Below, piece by piece: positions 23,826 to 32,762 of a stretch of 64,000 nucleotides of DNA. The notes under the pieces were generated by a model, which saw only the letters and a list, made by a program, of their open reading frames with translations, was not told the origin of the DNA and searched no databases. The stretch lies in contig CAZNQD010000004.1 of NCBI GenBank assembly GCA_964575345.1, positions 10,011-74,010 of the forward strand, written 5' to 3'. The translations under genes and the position numbers were made by a program. This DNA is from UBA1402 sp964575345. GTDB lineage: Bacteria; Bacteroidota; Bacteroidia; Bacteroidales; UBA1402. Numbering within the stretch: position 1 is the stretch's first letter; each line of letters opens with the position of its first letter.

Positions 23826-25748
23826 TTAGTTGGTTTTTAGGTCTTTAACAAAACAAAAGTAATACCAATAGCTTTTTTCAAAAGACCTTTTAAGCAAAGT
23901 GGCCAACTTCTCTTCTGATAAATGCGTATTGGACTCGGTAATGCGTTTGAATTCATCAAAACGCTGCAAAACCTGGGGATCCATCAACTTTATAATATCT
24001 CCCAACTCTCTTTTTTCGAAATAGGCCAGCAACAAGGCTGCTTCCTGTACATGCCGGGGCAAAGGCAGTTTTTTGTTTACATAGACATAAAACATCGGCC
24101 AGAATTTGTACACCGATTTAGTGGTCAGTATAGACGACATAGACCATTCGAGCATTTCATCGGTACCTGACTTCAAATTGCAGAAATGGTTCAGGATGGC
24201 CAATTCCATAACCCGTTGGTCCTGACCCAGTATGTCTTCGTATTTAGTCAGCGCCAGCAGGGTTTTGTATTGTTTATTCTCAAGTAAAAGAGCCGGATCT
24301 TCGAGGTATACCCGATGCGATGCAGCCCATTTTTTGTAAAACAAGGTTTTCTCCAAAATGTGAATGTATTTCCCGGCCAACTCCATTTCCCGGTTGAGCA
24401 GGGCCGACATCATCATAAACCTGAGATTCTCCGTACGGGGGCCAAACAAAACCATATTCTCCATATTCCAGCGATAGGAATAATTCAGCAGGCCATAATA
24501 AAAACAATTGATAGGCGCCCCGATAATGGTGTTGCTTACCAGGGAATTTTTGGTATGGAAAGGCTCATCAGAGTTGGGAAACGTGAACATCTTTTCACAA
24601 AGCTGGTTTTTATTGTACAACGCTATGTTTCTGTAAATCACAATCAAACGATTAGGGCTTTTGTTGGGTTCACGAGCCAGTTCCAGCACTTTGTCCCAAT
24701 CGTTGTCCGAAATGGCCCTTTCCATGGCCAGCTGAGTTTTAAAATTCAGGTCTTTGTATGAGCCTGCCTGTACAAATGTAATGGCCAGTGCAAAAAAAAG
24801 CAGGTTCAGCCACCAAAGCGGCCGGCAGGAATTCGTTTTGGACAGATAGAGCAAAGACAAGCCCGATAAAAACAAAGGACAGGCCACCAGTGCTGTCCAC
24901 ATCAAAGGGCTGTTGGGGTAATCATACACCGGCAGGCCGTAAGCAAAAAGATACTTCGGGTTGATGTCTTGTCCGGACAGGACGAAAAATAAGGGCGGAA
25001 CAGCTAAGAGAAAAAGCAAAAGCAACAACTGCCTTAACAATAGTTTTGGTTGATGTTTGGTTTTGGTTTGATGTTGATGTTGATGTTGAGATACTTCTTG
25101 AACTTTATTTTGAAAAGCGCTTTGACCGGCAGCAAACAATCTGACCCACAAAAGCAAAGCTCCCAATAAGGCATAGAAACCAAAGAAGGGATAGGCCAGG
25201 AGAATATACATCGCCAGGATCAGGATTCTGGTCCTGGTTCCGGGGAAAAAACGTGCAACAAAAAGAGGCATCACTGCCAGTACCATACCCGCCAATTGCG
25301 ATAAAACCGCATACTTGGCCACGAAAATGCTGTATTCCTGCATGCCAATATAAAGCAGGGCCATCGACAGCGGCAGCAAACTCAGCAGCCTGAGTTGTTT
25401 AGGCAATTCAAAGGCCCGAATCAGCATCCATTGCCAAACCAAAAGCAGAACTGTCAGTATAATGGCACCCAGCCATGGATAAAAAAAGAACTGAGTCAGA
25501 AACTTTCCCGCGTATTCCAGCAATCCTCCAGGGCTTTGAAGGTGTTCGTTGAAAAAAGCCTTGTCGAACAGAAACAAAGTCAATTCCTGCAGACGAAACA
25601 TCAAATCGGCTTTATATATCCCAAGGAACCAGAAGCTGTACAAAGCAAACAACAGACTGCCCGTAGTATTGATCCAGGTGTATGTTCCGGCCGGCAGTTC
25701 CTGCCGGGGTGCTTTCTTTTTGCCGGGTTTACTGCTTTTGTTCTGCAT
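23826..25748 (-). CDS. Multi-pass membrane protein, DUF6057-like
   Basis: A 640-residue protein. The N-terminal half has about ten hydrophobic helices (e.g. TGSLLFALYSFWFLGIYKAD, LLLLFLLAVPPLFFVLSG) and the C-terminal ~300 residues are soluble and helical, TPR-like (ALLNREMELAGKYIHILEKT; LLALTKYEDILGQD). It resembles the Bacteroidota-only family DUF6057; no function is known to me. Between two membrane helices lies a Gln/His/Lys low-complexity loop (SQHQHQHQTKTKHQPK). It sits between the Rid-like and TolB-like genes with 9- and 1-base gaps, so the three very likely work together. Confidence 0.75.
   Translation of the reverse strand: MQNKSSKPGKKKAPRQELPAGTYTWINTTGSLLFALYSFWFLGIYKADLMFRLQELTLFLFDKAFFNEHLQSPGGLLEYAGKFLTQFFFYPWLGAIILTVLLLVWQWMLIRAFELPKQLRLLSLLPLSMALLYIGMQEYSIFVAKYAVLSQLAGMVLAVMPLFVARFFPGTRTRILILAMYILLAYPFFGFYALLGALLLWVRLFAAGQSAFQNKVQEVSQHQHQHQTKTKHQPKLLLRQLLLLLFLLAVPPLFFVLSGQDINPKYLFAYGLPVYDYPNSPLMWTALVACPLFLSGLSLLYLSKTNSCRPLWWLNLLFFALAITFVQAGSYKDLNFKTQLAMERAISDNDWDKVLELAREPNKSPNRLIVIYRNIALYNKNQLCEKMFTFPNSDEPFHTKNSLVSNTIIGAPINCFYYGLLNYSYRWNMENMVLFGPRTENLRFMMMSALLNREMELAGKYIHILEKTLFYKKWAASHRVYLEDPALLLENKQYKTLLALTKYEDILGQDQRVMELAILNHFCNLKSGTDEMLEWSMSSILTTKSVYKFWPMFYVYVNKKLPLPRHVQEAALLLAYFEKRELGDIIKLMDPQVLQRFDEFKRITESNTHLSEEKLATLLKRSFEKSYWYYFCFVKDLKTN
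25043..25090 (-). repeat. Hexanucleotide repeat coding for (Gln-His) and (Lys-Thr) dipeptides
   Basis: On the minus strand CAACAT is repeated three times and followed by CAAACC/AAAACC variants, all in frame within a loop of the DUF6057-like membrane protein. The 6-base period is the same as in the MurU-like gene at 14078-14209. Confidence 0.75.
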
Positions 25749-25757
25749 ATTCTCTCT

Positions 25758-26891
25758 TTAGAAAGGGGCAAAATCTTCGTTTGATACAGGTAGAACTGCC
25801 ATACATTCCATTTCGACCAACCATTGGCTGCGGCAAACAGGAGCCAGTACATACACTTGAGGTACCTTAGGTAATCTACTGTTAACCAATGACTTTACCA
25901 ATTCGTAATCGGCCATGTCACGCAAATATACAACAACATGAGCCAAATCTCCAAATCCGGCACCGGCCTCCGACAACAAGGCTTCCACATTTTCGAACAT
26001 TCGCCGGGTCTGTGCCTGAATATCCATGGGATACAAAGTCTGACCCTGATTGTCAATGCTGGCGGTACCCGAAATAATCACATGCCTTCTATCGCCGTAT
26101 TCAATGGCTGTGCCCCGCTCAAAGGTAACACCGTAGAGTTGGGTAGGGCTCAGGTGTTGGGGAGCATACAAATATTTCTGCTGTCCCTTTTTGAGCCCTT
26201 GCACCACATAGGCATCCATAAACACAAGATTCGAAGGTAAATAATGCCTGCCCTCGATGCCGGTACTTGAAACATAATGAGTATTCCGGTTCAGGCCTTC
26301 CTGTTCAAAGACTTCCCGGCGGGCTCTGACCATACCCTCGTAATTGATGTCCACCGCCTGCACATAGATCCACGTACGCAACAAATGCTCGGCCATATTC
26401 AACTTATCACGGCTCATTTTTTGTTTTAAGTTGTTGAACAATTCAAGGGTTTGTGCATAGGAACCCGAAGACAAATCATTAAGCCCGTAATAATAATAAT
26501 GCCTGTAGGCAGGTCTGGTCAAGGTAATCACATTACTGTCCATGCCGAGAAGACCTTCTTGCACAAAATAGCACCACAAAGCCATTTTACTGCCGTCCAG
26601 AGGAGCCTGCCCAACCAGCGATACAGCTTGGTCCGGCTTGTCAAAAAGCGTATATTGGTTGCAGGGATCACTCAAAAAATACCTTTTCCACACGGCTGTT
26701 GCCGGAGAAATTTCCTGCTTAAGAATTTCGTAGGCTTTATCAAGTAAATCCAGCTGAACTGATGCATTCAGCTTAGATACATTCTTTAATTTTATCAGGG
26801 CATGGTATTCATTCGTCCCATTGTTCGTGGCTGGCCAAAAGGTAGCCAACTGTATTTCGCTGTGTTCTCCCAAGAGCACTTTATACTCCAT
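25758..26891 (-). CDS. Rid/YjgF superfamily protein resembling FkbO/Hyg5-type chorismatases
   Basis: A 377-residue protein, about three times longer than RidA. The C-terminal ~120 residues are a YjgF-type fold (HVIISGTASIDNQG, then QAQTRRMFENVEALL and VVVYLRDMADY). The preceding region has RTWIYVQAVDINYEGM, VSSTGIEGRH and NLVFMDAYVV. Length and this order of motifs resemble chorismatases (FkbO, Hyg5, XanB2), which hydrolyse chorismate to hydroxybenzoates or related dienes; that is an inference from memory. The ATG at 26891 follows an AGAGGTGAT ribosome-binding-like sequence and is preferred over the in-frame ATG at 26924, which overlaps the -7 box. First gene of the trio with the DUF6057-like and TolB-like genes. 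Confidence 0.75.
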   Translation of the reverse strand: MEYKVLLGEHSEIQLATFWPATNNGTNEYHALIKLKNVSKLNASVQLDLLDKAYEILKQEISPATAVWKRYFLSDPCNQYTLFDKPDQAVSLVGQAPLDGSKMALWCYFVQEGLLGMDSNVITLTRPAYRHYYYYGLNDLSSGSYAQTLELFNNLKQKMSRDKLNMAEHLLRTWIYVQAVDINYEGMVRARREVFEQEGLNRNTHYVSSTGIEGRHYLPSNLVFMDAYVVQGLKKGQQKYLYAPQHLSPTQLYGVTFERGTAIEYGDRRHVIISGTASIDNQGQTLYPMDIQAQTRRMFENVEALLSEAGAGFGDLAHVVVYLRDMADYELVKSLVNSRLPKVPQVYVLAPVCRSQWLVEMECMAVLPVSNEDFAPF

Positions 26892-26921
26892 ATCACCTCT
26901 ATTGTTGTTATTTTTAAAAAG

Positions 26922-26929
26922 CAAAAATA
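26922..26929 (-). promoter_or_regulatory. Putative -7 box of the Rid-DUF6057-TolB operon
   Basis: Minus-strand TATTTTTG matches TAnnTTTG, 31 bases upstream of the chosen ATG at 26891. It lies back to back with the plus-strand box at 26954. Confidence 0.45.
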
Positions 26930-26953
26930 CAGGATATTTTTTGATTAATAAAC

Positions 26954-26961
26954 TATCTTTG
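26954..26961 (+). promoter_or_regulatory. Putative -7 box of the PLP decarboxylase gene
   Basis: TATCTTTG matches TAnnTTTG on the plus strand; the leader to the ATG at 27088 would be about 120 bases. Divergent from the Rid operon promoter. Confidence 0.4.
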
Positions 26962-27087
26962 TGGGCTTATTCAAGCAAAAATCGTCTAAAAATAAATCAT
27001 TTCCGTACCAGGAGTTTATACTGATGGCAGTCCGGCCCCAAAGAAATTAATTGGCAGCCGGGCTTAGCTTCAACAAAAAGATAATAT

Positions 27088-28536
27088 ATGAATCAATCGC
27101 TTATTTCTAAAGCTTTTAGCCCTGATAACTTTCGACATCAGGGCCATCTCCTGGTAGATTTACTGGGAAATTACCTGGAATCAGCCCTGCAAGGCTCAGA
27201 ACCTGTAAATCAATGGAGAAGCCCTGATGATCAGCTCAAATTCTGGCAGAACGATTACAAAGAGGGCGACAGGCATCTGGAGCATTATTTCAAACAGTTG
27301 ATTGACGGTTCCCTGCACATGCACAATCCCAAAAACATGGGGCATCAGGTGGCGATTCCGGCTCCCGAAAGTGCACTGGCCGGGCTGTTGACCGAACTGC
27401 TCAACAACGGAACTGTAGTTTACGAAATCGGAGCTCCGGCTGTGGTGTTGGAACGTATCGTTTGTAAACAGCTGGCTCAGGAAATGGGCTTTGATCCCGA
27501 CAAGGCCGACGGCTTTATGACTTCCGGAGCTTCATTGGCAAATCTTACGGCATTGATGGCCATACGCAATATCAAGGCCGGCGAAGATGTCTGGAGCAAA
27601 GGGAACCGCAAACAATATGCCCTGATGGTGTCCGAAGAAGCCCATTATTGCATAGATAAAGCTTTGAGGATTATGGGTCTGGGCGAAGCAGGTATTATTC
27701 GTATACCTGTAGATGAACATTTCAAAATGCGTACAGAGCTGCTCGAAAGCGCATACCAGGCTGCCTGTGGCCGGGGCGTCGAAGTGCTGGGAGTAATTGG
27801 CTGCGCTTGTTCTACTTCGACGGGAACCTACGAAGAACTGGAACCTCTGGCCGATTTTGCACAGACACACGACTTGTGGTTTCATGTGGATGCCGCGCAC
27901 GGGGGGCCTGCTATTTTCTCGAAAAAACACAGGCATCACCTGAAAGGTATTGAACAAGCCGATTCTGTGGTGATGGACTTTCACAAAATGATGCTGAGCC
28001 CTGCTCTTTCGACGGCCATTCTTTTTCGTCAGGCAAAGGATTCATACCGCAGTTTCAGCCAAAAAGCCCAATATCTCTGGGAGGAACAAGAGAAAAGTTC
28101 CTGGTTTAACCTTGGGCAAAGGAGCTTTGAATGCACTAAACTGATGATGAGCGTAAAAATTTACACCCTGCTCAGACAATACGGCACCGCTCTGTTCGAA
28201 GAATACGTCGATTATACCTACAACCTGGCTCAGGTCTTTGCCGGTATGCTCAGGCAGGAGACCGATATGGAGCTGGCCCTGCAACCCGAAACCAATGTGG
28301 TTTGCTTTCGTTATAAACCCTTGGGCGAGTTAAGCAAAGCAAGCTTAAGCAATCTTAACAGCCGGATTCGAAAGAAGTTGCTCGAAGACGGAGAATTCTA
28401 TATAGTACAAACCCAGCTCAAAGAAGAGATCTGGCTCAGAGTAACACTGATGAATCCCTTCACCACAACCAGGGAACTGCAGGCTTTACTGGAAAAAATC
28501 AAACAACTTGGCAAACAGCCCGGGTCCCGGGACTAA
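27088..28536 (+). CDS. Group II PLP-dependent amino acid decarboxylase
   Basis: A 482-residue fold type I PLP enzyme of the group II decarboxylases (aromatic amino acid, glutamate, diaminobutyrate and related). The FHVDAAHGG motif carries the PLP-pyridine Asp (268), and the Schiff-base Lys is K300 in VVMDFHKMML. An MTSGASLANLTAL cofactor-phosphate segment lies near residue 145. The substrate cannot be read from the sequence; amines such as tryptamine or diaminopropane are possible products. No amino acid antiporter is adjacent, so a simple acid-resistance pair is not indicated. It stands alone, divergent from the Rid operon and convergent with the sugar operon. Confidence 0.88.
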   Translation: MNQSLISKAFSPDNFRHQGHLLVDLLGNYLESALQGSEPVNQWRSPDDQLKFWQNDYKEGDRHLEHYFKQLIDGSLHMHNPKNMGHQVAIPAPESALAGLLTELLNNGTVVYEIGAPAVVLERIVCKQLAQEMGFDPDKADGFMTSGASLANLTALMAIRNIKAGEDVWSKGNRKQYALMVSEEAHYCIDKALRIMGLGEAGIIRIPVDEHFKMRTELLESAYQAACGRGVEVLGVIGCACSTSTGTYEELEPLADFAQTHDLWFHVDAAHGGPAIFSKKHRHHLKGIEQADSVVMDFHKMMLSPALSTAILFRQAKDSYRSFSQKAQYLWEEQEKSSWFNLGQRSFECTKLMMSVKIYTLLRQYGTALFEEYVDYTYNLAQVFAGMLRQETDMELALQPETNVVCFRYKPLGELSKASLSNLNSRIRKKLLEDGEFYIVQTQLKEEIWLRVTLMNPFTTTRELQALLEKIKQLGKQPGSRD

Positions 28537-28580
28537 CAGAGGCACAACAGAATAACTCAGGTAATTCTAAAAACATCATT

Positions 28581-29564
28581 TCAGCGTTCTGATTTTCCGG
28601 AACTGACTTTATCGAGAATTACGGCTCCAAGAATAACAAAACCCTTTATGACTTGTTGCCAGAAGGGAGAGACATTCAGCAAAACCAGACCATTGTTGAG
28701 CACCCCGATAATCAGCGCACCCACCACAGTGCCGGCAATGGAACCTTTACCACCGCTCAGGGAAGTGCCTCCGATGACTACGGCGGCTATGGAATCAAGT
28801 TCATAACCGCTGCCCGCGTTGGGCTGGGCAGAATCCAGTCTGGCTGTAACCATTAGCCCGGCCACGGCAGACAATAATCCGGCCAGGATATACACCCGGA
28901 GGATAATTTTATTCACCTTGATTCCCGACAACAAACTGGCTTTTTTGTTGCCTCCGATAGCGTAAATATAACGTCCCATGCGGGTTTTGAGCATAAAAAA
29001 AGCAAAGAAGGCTATAATGAACAGGGCTACCCACACCGGCATGGGCACTCCCAAAAACCAGCCGGTACCCAAAAAAGAAAAACTTTCGCCCAGGCCTGTA
29101 ATGGGGAAACCCTTGGTATACAACATAGTCAACCCTCTGGCTATGGTGAGCATGGCCAAAGTAGCCACAAAAGGCGGCACCCTGAAACGTGTAATCATCC
29201 AGCCGTTAAAGGCTCCCAGCATACCACCGGTGAGTAAAGCGGCCAGTATACAGCCCCAAAAGGTAAAGCCCACATAAAGGTCGGCAGCGGGAAAGCTGAA
29301 ACCGTTTCTGTTCAGCCCGGCAGCCACAGCACCACTCAGCGCCAGAATGGAACCCACAGAAAGATCGATGCCTCCGGTCAGAATAACCATGGTCATTCCT
29401 ACCGATATGCATAGGTTGACAGAAACCTGGCGCAGGATATTGAAAAAATTGTCGCCGGTGGCAAAATTCTCCGAAAACACAGCCATGGCTCCTACCATCA
29501 GAAGCAGAGCAGCCAGTGGTTTAATAACCGGCTTGTCAATAATTGCCTTAAAGTTCGTTTTCAT
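28581..29564 (-). CDS. Ribose-type sugar ABC transporter permease
   Basis: A 327-residue RbsC-type permease with 8-10 membrane helices. Family marks are GMTMVILTGGIDLSVGSILAL near the start, split by the variable region, then FRVPPFVATLAMLTIARGLT, YAIGGNKKASLLSGI (the ATPase-contact loop) and AAVVIGGTSLSGGKGSI. It is the last gene of the eight-gene sugar operon, 12 bases after the ATPase. Such importers are uncommon in Bacteroidota, which usually take up glycans by SusCD systems. Confidence 0.92.
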   Translation of the reverse strand: MKTNFKAIIDKPVIKPLAALLLMVGAMAVFSENFATGDNFFNILRQVSVNLCISVGMTMVILTGGIDLSVGSILALSGAVAAGLNRNGFSFPAADLYVGFTFWGCILAALLTGGMLGAFNGWMITRFRVPPFVATLAMLTIARGLTMLYTKGFPITGLGESFSFLGTGWFLGVPMPVWVALFIIAFFAFFMLKTRMGRYIYAIGGNKKASLLSGIKVNKIILRVYILAGLLSAVAGLMVTARLDSAQPNAGSGYELDSIAAVVIGGTSLSGGKGSIAGTVVGALIIGVLNNGLVLLNVSPFWQQVIKGFVILGAVILDKVSSGKSER

Positions 29565-29576
29565 AAATACTGCTAT

Positions 29577-31106
29577 TTAGGCCTTATCGGGTAAGGCAGC
29601 TTTCAACAAGGCTTCTTCGGTAAATTCATCCCGCTCGAAATGTCCGTTGAGCCTGCCCTGGCAAAGGCATAAAATTCTGTCCGATACAGCCATAATTTCA
29701 GGTAATTCAGAAGAAACCACCACTATGGCCATGCCTTGGCCGGCCAAATCATCCATCAATTTATAAATCTCATTTTTAGAGTGAATGTCGATACCCCGTG
29801 AAGGCTCGTCCAGCAAAATAATTTTCGGATTGGTCAGGATCCATTTTGACAGAACCACTTTTTGCTGGTTGCCTCCGCTTAGCTGAGAAACCAATTGTTG
29901 ACAGGAATACGACTTTATTTTCAGCTTGCTTCTCATTTCTTCTGCTTTTGCCCGTTCTTTTTTAAACGAGAGCAAACCATAATTCAAAAAATCTTTTAAG
30001 GAAGCCAGCGTAGTATTTTGCTCAATAGACATTTCGGGGATCAGTCCTTCGTTTTTCCGGTCTTCGGGGATCAGCGCCAAACCCTCTGCCACTGAGGCAT
30101 TTGTGTTATTTAATTGGACCTTCCTGCCTTTGATAAAGACCTGGCCCTCTGTTTTTTTTCCGTACAAGCCAAACAAAGCCTCCATCAAATCGGTCCGTCC
30201 GGCGCCCATCAATCCGTAAATACCCAATACTTCACCTGCATAAACCTCAAAACTTATATCTTTCAGCCGGTATTTGCCTGCATGCAAGGTATCCCTGAGA
30301 CAAAGATCCCTGACAGCAAGCATACATTCTCCCGGGGGGTGTTGTTTTTTTATGAAAAAATCCTTGCGTTCCCTTCCAACCATCTTGCGCACTAATTCAT
30401 CCACGCTGGTTTTTTCCATTGGGCAGGCTTCGATGAAACAGCCATCCCGTAATACTGTTACATAATCGGCCAGCAGAGTTATTTCATCCATTTTATGCGT
30501 GATGTACACCACTCCCACCTGGTTTTGGGTAAGATCACTTATCAGGCGAAACAATATTCCGGCCTCTTTTTCGGACAAGGAAGAAGTAGGTTCGTCCATG
30601 ATCAAAACCTTGGCATTGAGCGACAACGCTTTGGCTATTTCTACAATCTGCTGCTGCCCGGGACTGAGATCGATGACCAACTTATCTGGGCTTTCGTCAA
30701 AGTGCAGCCTTTCGAGCAAAGCGAGAGTCTCCCTTTTCATCCTTTTATGGTCTACCAATCCCAACGTATTCAATGGTTCTCTGCCTAAAAAAATATTTTG
30801 GGCAATATCCAGATAAGGAATCAGATTCAATTCCTGATGTATCATAGCTATTCCCTGCTTCTGGGCACCGGCCGTTCCGGAAAAGTGTACCGGCCGGCCG
30901 CAGAGTAACACTTCGCCCTGATAGTCGGCATACACTCCCGATAAAACATTCATCAGGGTTGATTTTCCTGCCCCGTTTTCACCGACAATGGCATTTACTT
31001 TACCTGCATACACCTTTAAACTGACATCGTTTAAGGCCAGCACGCCGGGAAACTGTTTGCTGATGTGACAGGCTTCGAGCAAAATTTCGGGATTGGACTT
31101 ATCCAT
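29577..31106 (-). CDS. Ribose-type sugar ABC transporter ATP-binding protein
   Basis: A 509-residue protein with two tandem ABC domains, as in RbsA, XylG and MglA. The first has Walker A GENGAGKST, signature LSPGQQQ and Walker B VLIMDEPTSSL. The second has the degenerate P-loop GLMGAGRTDL, signature LSGGNQQK and IILLDEPSRGID. The pattern of an altered second Walker A is normal for this family. It couples ATP hydrolysis to import through the permease at 28581-29564, with the binding protein at 31743-32708. Confidence 0.95.
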   Translation of the reverse strand: MDKSNPEILLEACHISKQFPGVLALNDVSLKVYAGKVNAIVGENGAGKSTLMNVLSGVYADYQGEVLLCGRPVHFSGTAGAQKQGIAMIHQELNLIPYLDIAQNIFLGREPLNTLGLVDHKRMKRETLALLERLHFDESPDKLVIDLSPGQQQIVEIAKALSLNAKVLIMDEPTSSLSEKEAGILFRLISDLTQNQVGVVYITHKMDEITLLADYVTVLRDGCFIEACPMEKTSVDELVRKMVGRERKDFFIKKQHPPGECMLAVRDLCLRDTLHAGKYRLKDISFEVYAGEVLGIYGLMGAGRTDLMEALFGLYGKKTEGQVFIKGRKVQLNNTNASVAEGLALIPEDRKNEGLIPEMSIEQNTTLASLKDFLNYGLLSFKKERAKAEEMRSKLKIKSYSCQQLVSQLSGGNQQKVVLSKWILTNPKIILLDEPSRGIDIHSKNEIYKLMDDLAGQGMAIVVVSSELPEIMAVSDRILCLCQGRLNGHFERDEFTEEALLKAALPDKA

Positions 31107-31115
31107 AGAGCAGCC

Positions 31116-31742
31116 TCAGGTAATTATTTTGATCTGATAAGGAATCAACACCAATTCTTTCAAGGGTAAATCATTGATATTTACCTCGACGGCTGCAACA
31201 AACTCTATCCTGACTCCCGCCCTGAGCTGCTCACTCAAAGGAGCCAGCACTTCCTGAAGGATTTTTTTGTTCAGGTACGACGACAAAGCATTAAAATCCA
31301 TTGCGTTTTGAAAATCGTCGGGGCTGAACCAGGAGGAAGCATCACGAGCCAGGTTGCTAAAAATATTCACTTTGGGAATAATCGCTTTAATATCGTTTTT
31401 AAGAATCAGATACAAATTATACTCATCGACAGATGCGATTTCAGCCCGGGCTTGTATCACAAAGAAATAATTGGAACCAATGCCTAAGACTTTACCTTGT
31501 TTGTCGGAAAAGTCCTTAGCGTTGTTTTGCAAGCCTGCAAAAAACTCTTCGCAAGGAAGAGCAGAACGAACCAGGTCCTCCAACTTGTGTTCCCAGCAGT
31601 AATCAACCAACTGAGCTGGATTAAATTTCTTGAATTGTTCTTTTAGTTGCTTCTCGCTTAACGACTCGGTATAAAAAGAAAAATAAAGGGCCAGGATGGA
31701 GGCCGCTATGGCCAGGATGATTTTTATGCTTTTTCTTATCAC
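31116..31742 (-). CDS. DUF2291-like membrane-anchored protein of a sugar ABC operon
   Basis: A 208-residue protein with one N-terminal membrane helix (IKIILAIAASILALYFSF) and a periplasmic domain containing GKVLGIGSNYFFVIQARAEI. Position inside a ribose-type ABC operon, size and topology fit the DUF2291 family, whose members occur beside RbsABC-like genes; the match is from memory and the role is unknown. Translation appears to begin at GTG (31742), directly abutting the stop of the binding protein gene (TAA then GTG). There is no lipobox, unlike many DUF2291 proteins. Confidence 0.65.
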   Translation of the reverse strand: MIRKSIKIILAIAASILALYFSFYTESLSEKQLKEQFKKFNPAQLVDYCWEHKLEDLVRSALPCEEFFAGLQNNAKDFSDKQGKVLGIGSNYFFVIQARAEIASVDEYNLYLILKNDIKAIIPKVNIFSNLARDASSWFSPDDFQNAMDFNALSSYLNKKILQEVLAPLSEQLRAGVRIEFVAAVEVNINDLPLKELVLIPYQIKIIT

Positions 31743-32708
31743 TTATTCCAGTTTTTCGAATGCTCCGTACTTGTGTACATTGTCGGGCGTAACCAGTTCC
31801 ACGGCTACCGGTACTTTTTTCTGGAAATTACGGTCAGATTTAAGATAGCGGTCGGCAAACTCCGCAGCTGTACGAGCCATGGTTTTGGGAAACTGCATGG
31901 CGGTAGCCTCAATTTTACCTTCTTTGATGGCATTAATTACATCCTGACTTCCATCAAAACCGAAGACCAGAATACGATCGGCTTTGCCTGCGGCCAGAAT
32001 AGCCTGCCAGGCTCCCATAGCCATGGCATCGTTGCCGCAAAAGACTGCATCAATATCGGAATGCGCCTGCATCATCGACTCCATTACCTCCATGGCTTTG
32101 TTTTGGTCAAAATCAGCTGTTTGCTGAGCCAGCATTATCAATTGAGGATAATTATCCACTACGCTGTGGAAACCTTTGGAACGGTTCCAGGTATTATTAT
32201 CGCCTACAATACCCAGTATTTCTACGTAATTGCCTTTGCCGTCCAATTTCTTTACAAAATATTGGCCCAGGGCCACACATCCCGAAAAATTATCGGAAAG
32301 AATCTGAGAAACAGAAGATTCTGAGTCGTTGATTTCCCTGTCCATACAAAATACGGGAATGCCGGCCTTTTTGGCAGCTTTTACGTTGACCACCGAACCG
32401 TTGGCATCGGTAGGATTAAATAAGATAGCCTTATAATCCGAGGACAGAATATTGTCAAAATGTTCTGTTTCTTTTGAAGGATTGTTTTGAGAATCAAACA
32501 ATACGGCTTCGTATCCCAATTCTACGGCTCTTTCTTTTGCAGTCTCACCCAGGACAACAAACCAGGGATTGTTGAGCGTTGAAATCACAACAGCTATTTT
32601 GTCTTTGGACAGCGTTTTCTTTTTGTCTCCCTGACAAGAGTTTAGGCCCAGGCATAAAGCAAAGAAAACAACAGCTATTAAAAGAAAAGCTAACAAATTG
32701 TTTTTCAT
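31743..32708 (-). CDS. Sugar ABC transporter substrate-binding lipoprotein (RbsB-like)
   Basis: A 321-residue periplasmic-binding protein of the Peripla_BP_4 type with a lipoprotein signal (LGLNSC, Cys ~25). Visible family features: AVVISTLNNPWFVVLGETAK at the first strand, broken here only by family variation, then DSQNNPSKE, GIPVFCMDRE, and FCGNDAMAMGAWQAI with the sugar-contact Asp. The specificity cannot be deduced, but family members bind pentoses, hexoses and apiose-like sugars in pyranose or furanose form. It lies between the isomerase and DUF2291 genes. Confidence 0.92.
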   Translation of the reverse strand: MKNNLLAFLLIAVVFFALCLGLNSCQGDKKKTLSKDKIAVVISTLNNPWFVVLGETAKERAVELGYEAVLFDSQNNPSKETEHFDNILSSDYKAILFNPTDANGSVVNVKAAKKAGIPVFCMDREINDSESSVSQILSDNFSGCVALGQYFVKKLDGKGNYVEILGIVGDNNTWNRSKGFHSVVDNYPQLIMLAQQTADFDQNKAMEVMESMMQAHSDIDAVFCGNDAMAMGAWQAILAAGKADRILVFGFDGSQDVINAIKEGKIEATAMQFPKTMARTAAEFADRYLKSDRNFQKKVPVAVELVTPDNVHKYGAFEKLE

Positions 32709-32762
32709 TGTGTTATTTATTTCAAGGTCTACAAATGTTGCTATTACTGCCCTGAGGCAATC

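Noticed and set aside
28550..28569. AGAATAAC/GTAATTCT hairpin between the decarboxylase and the sugar operon as a terminator
   Set aside because: The stem is AT-rich with a mismatch and no T-run follows.
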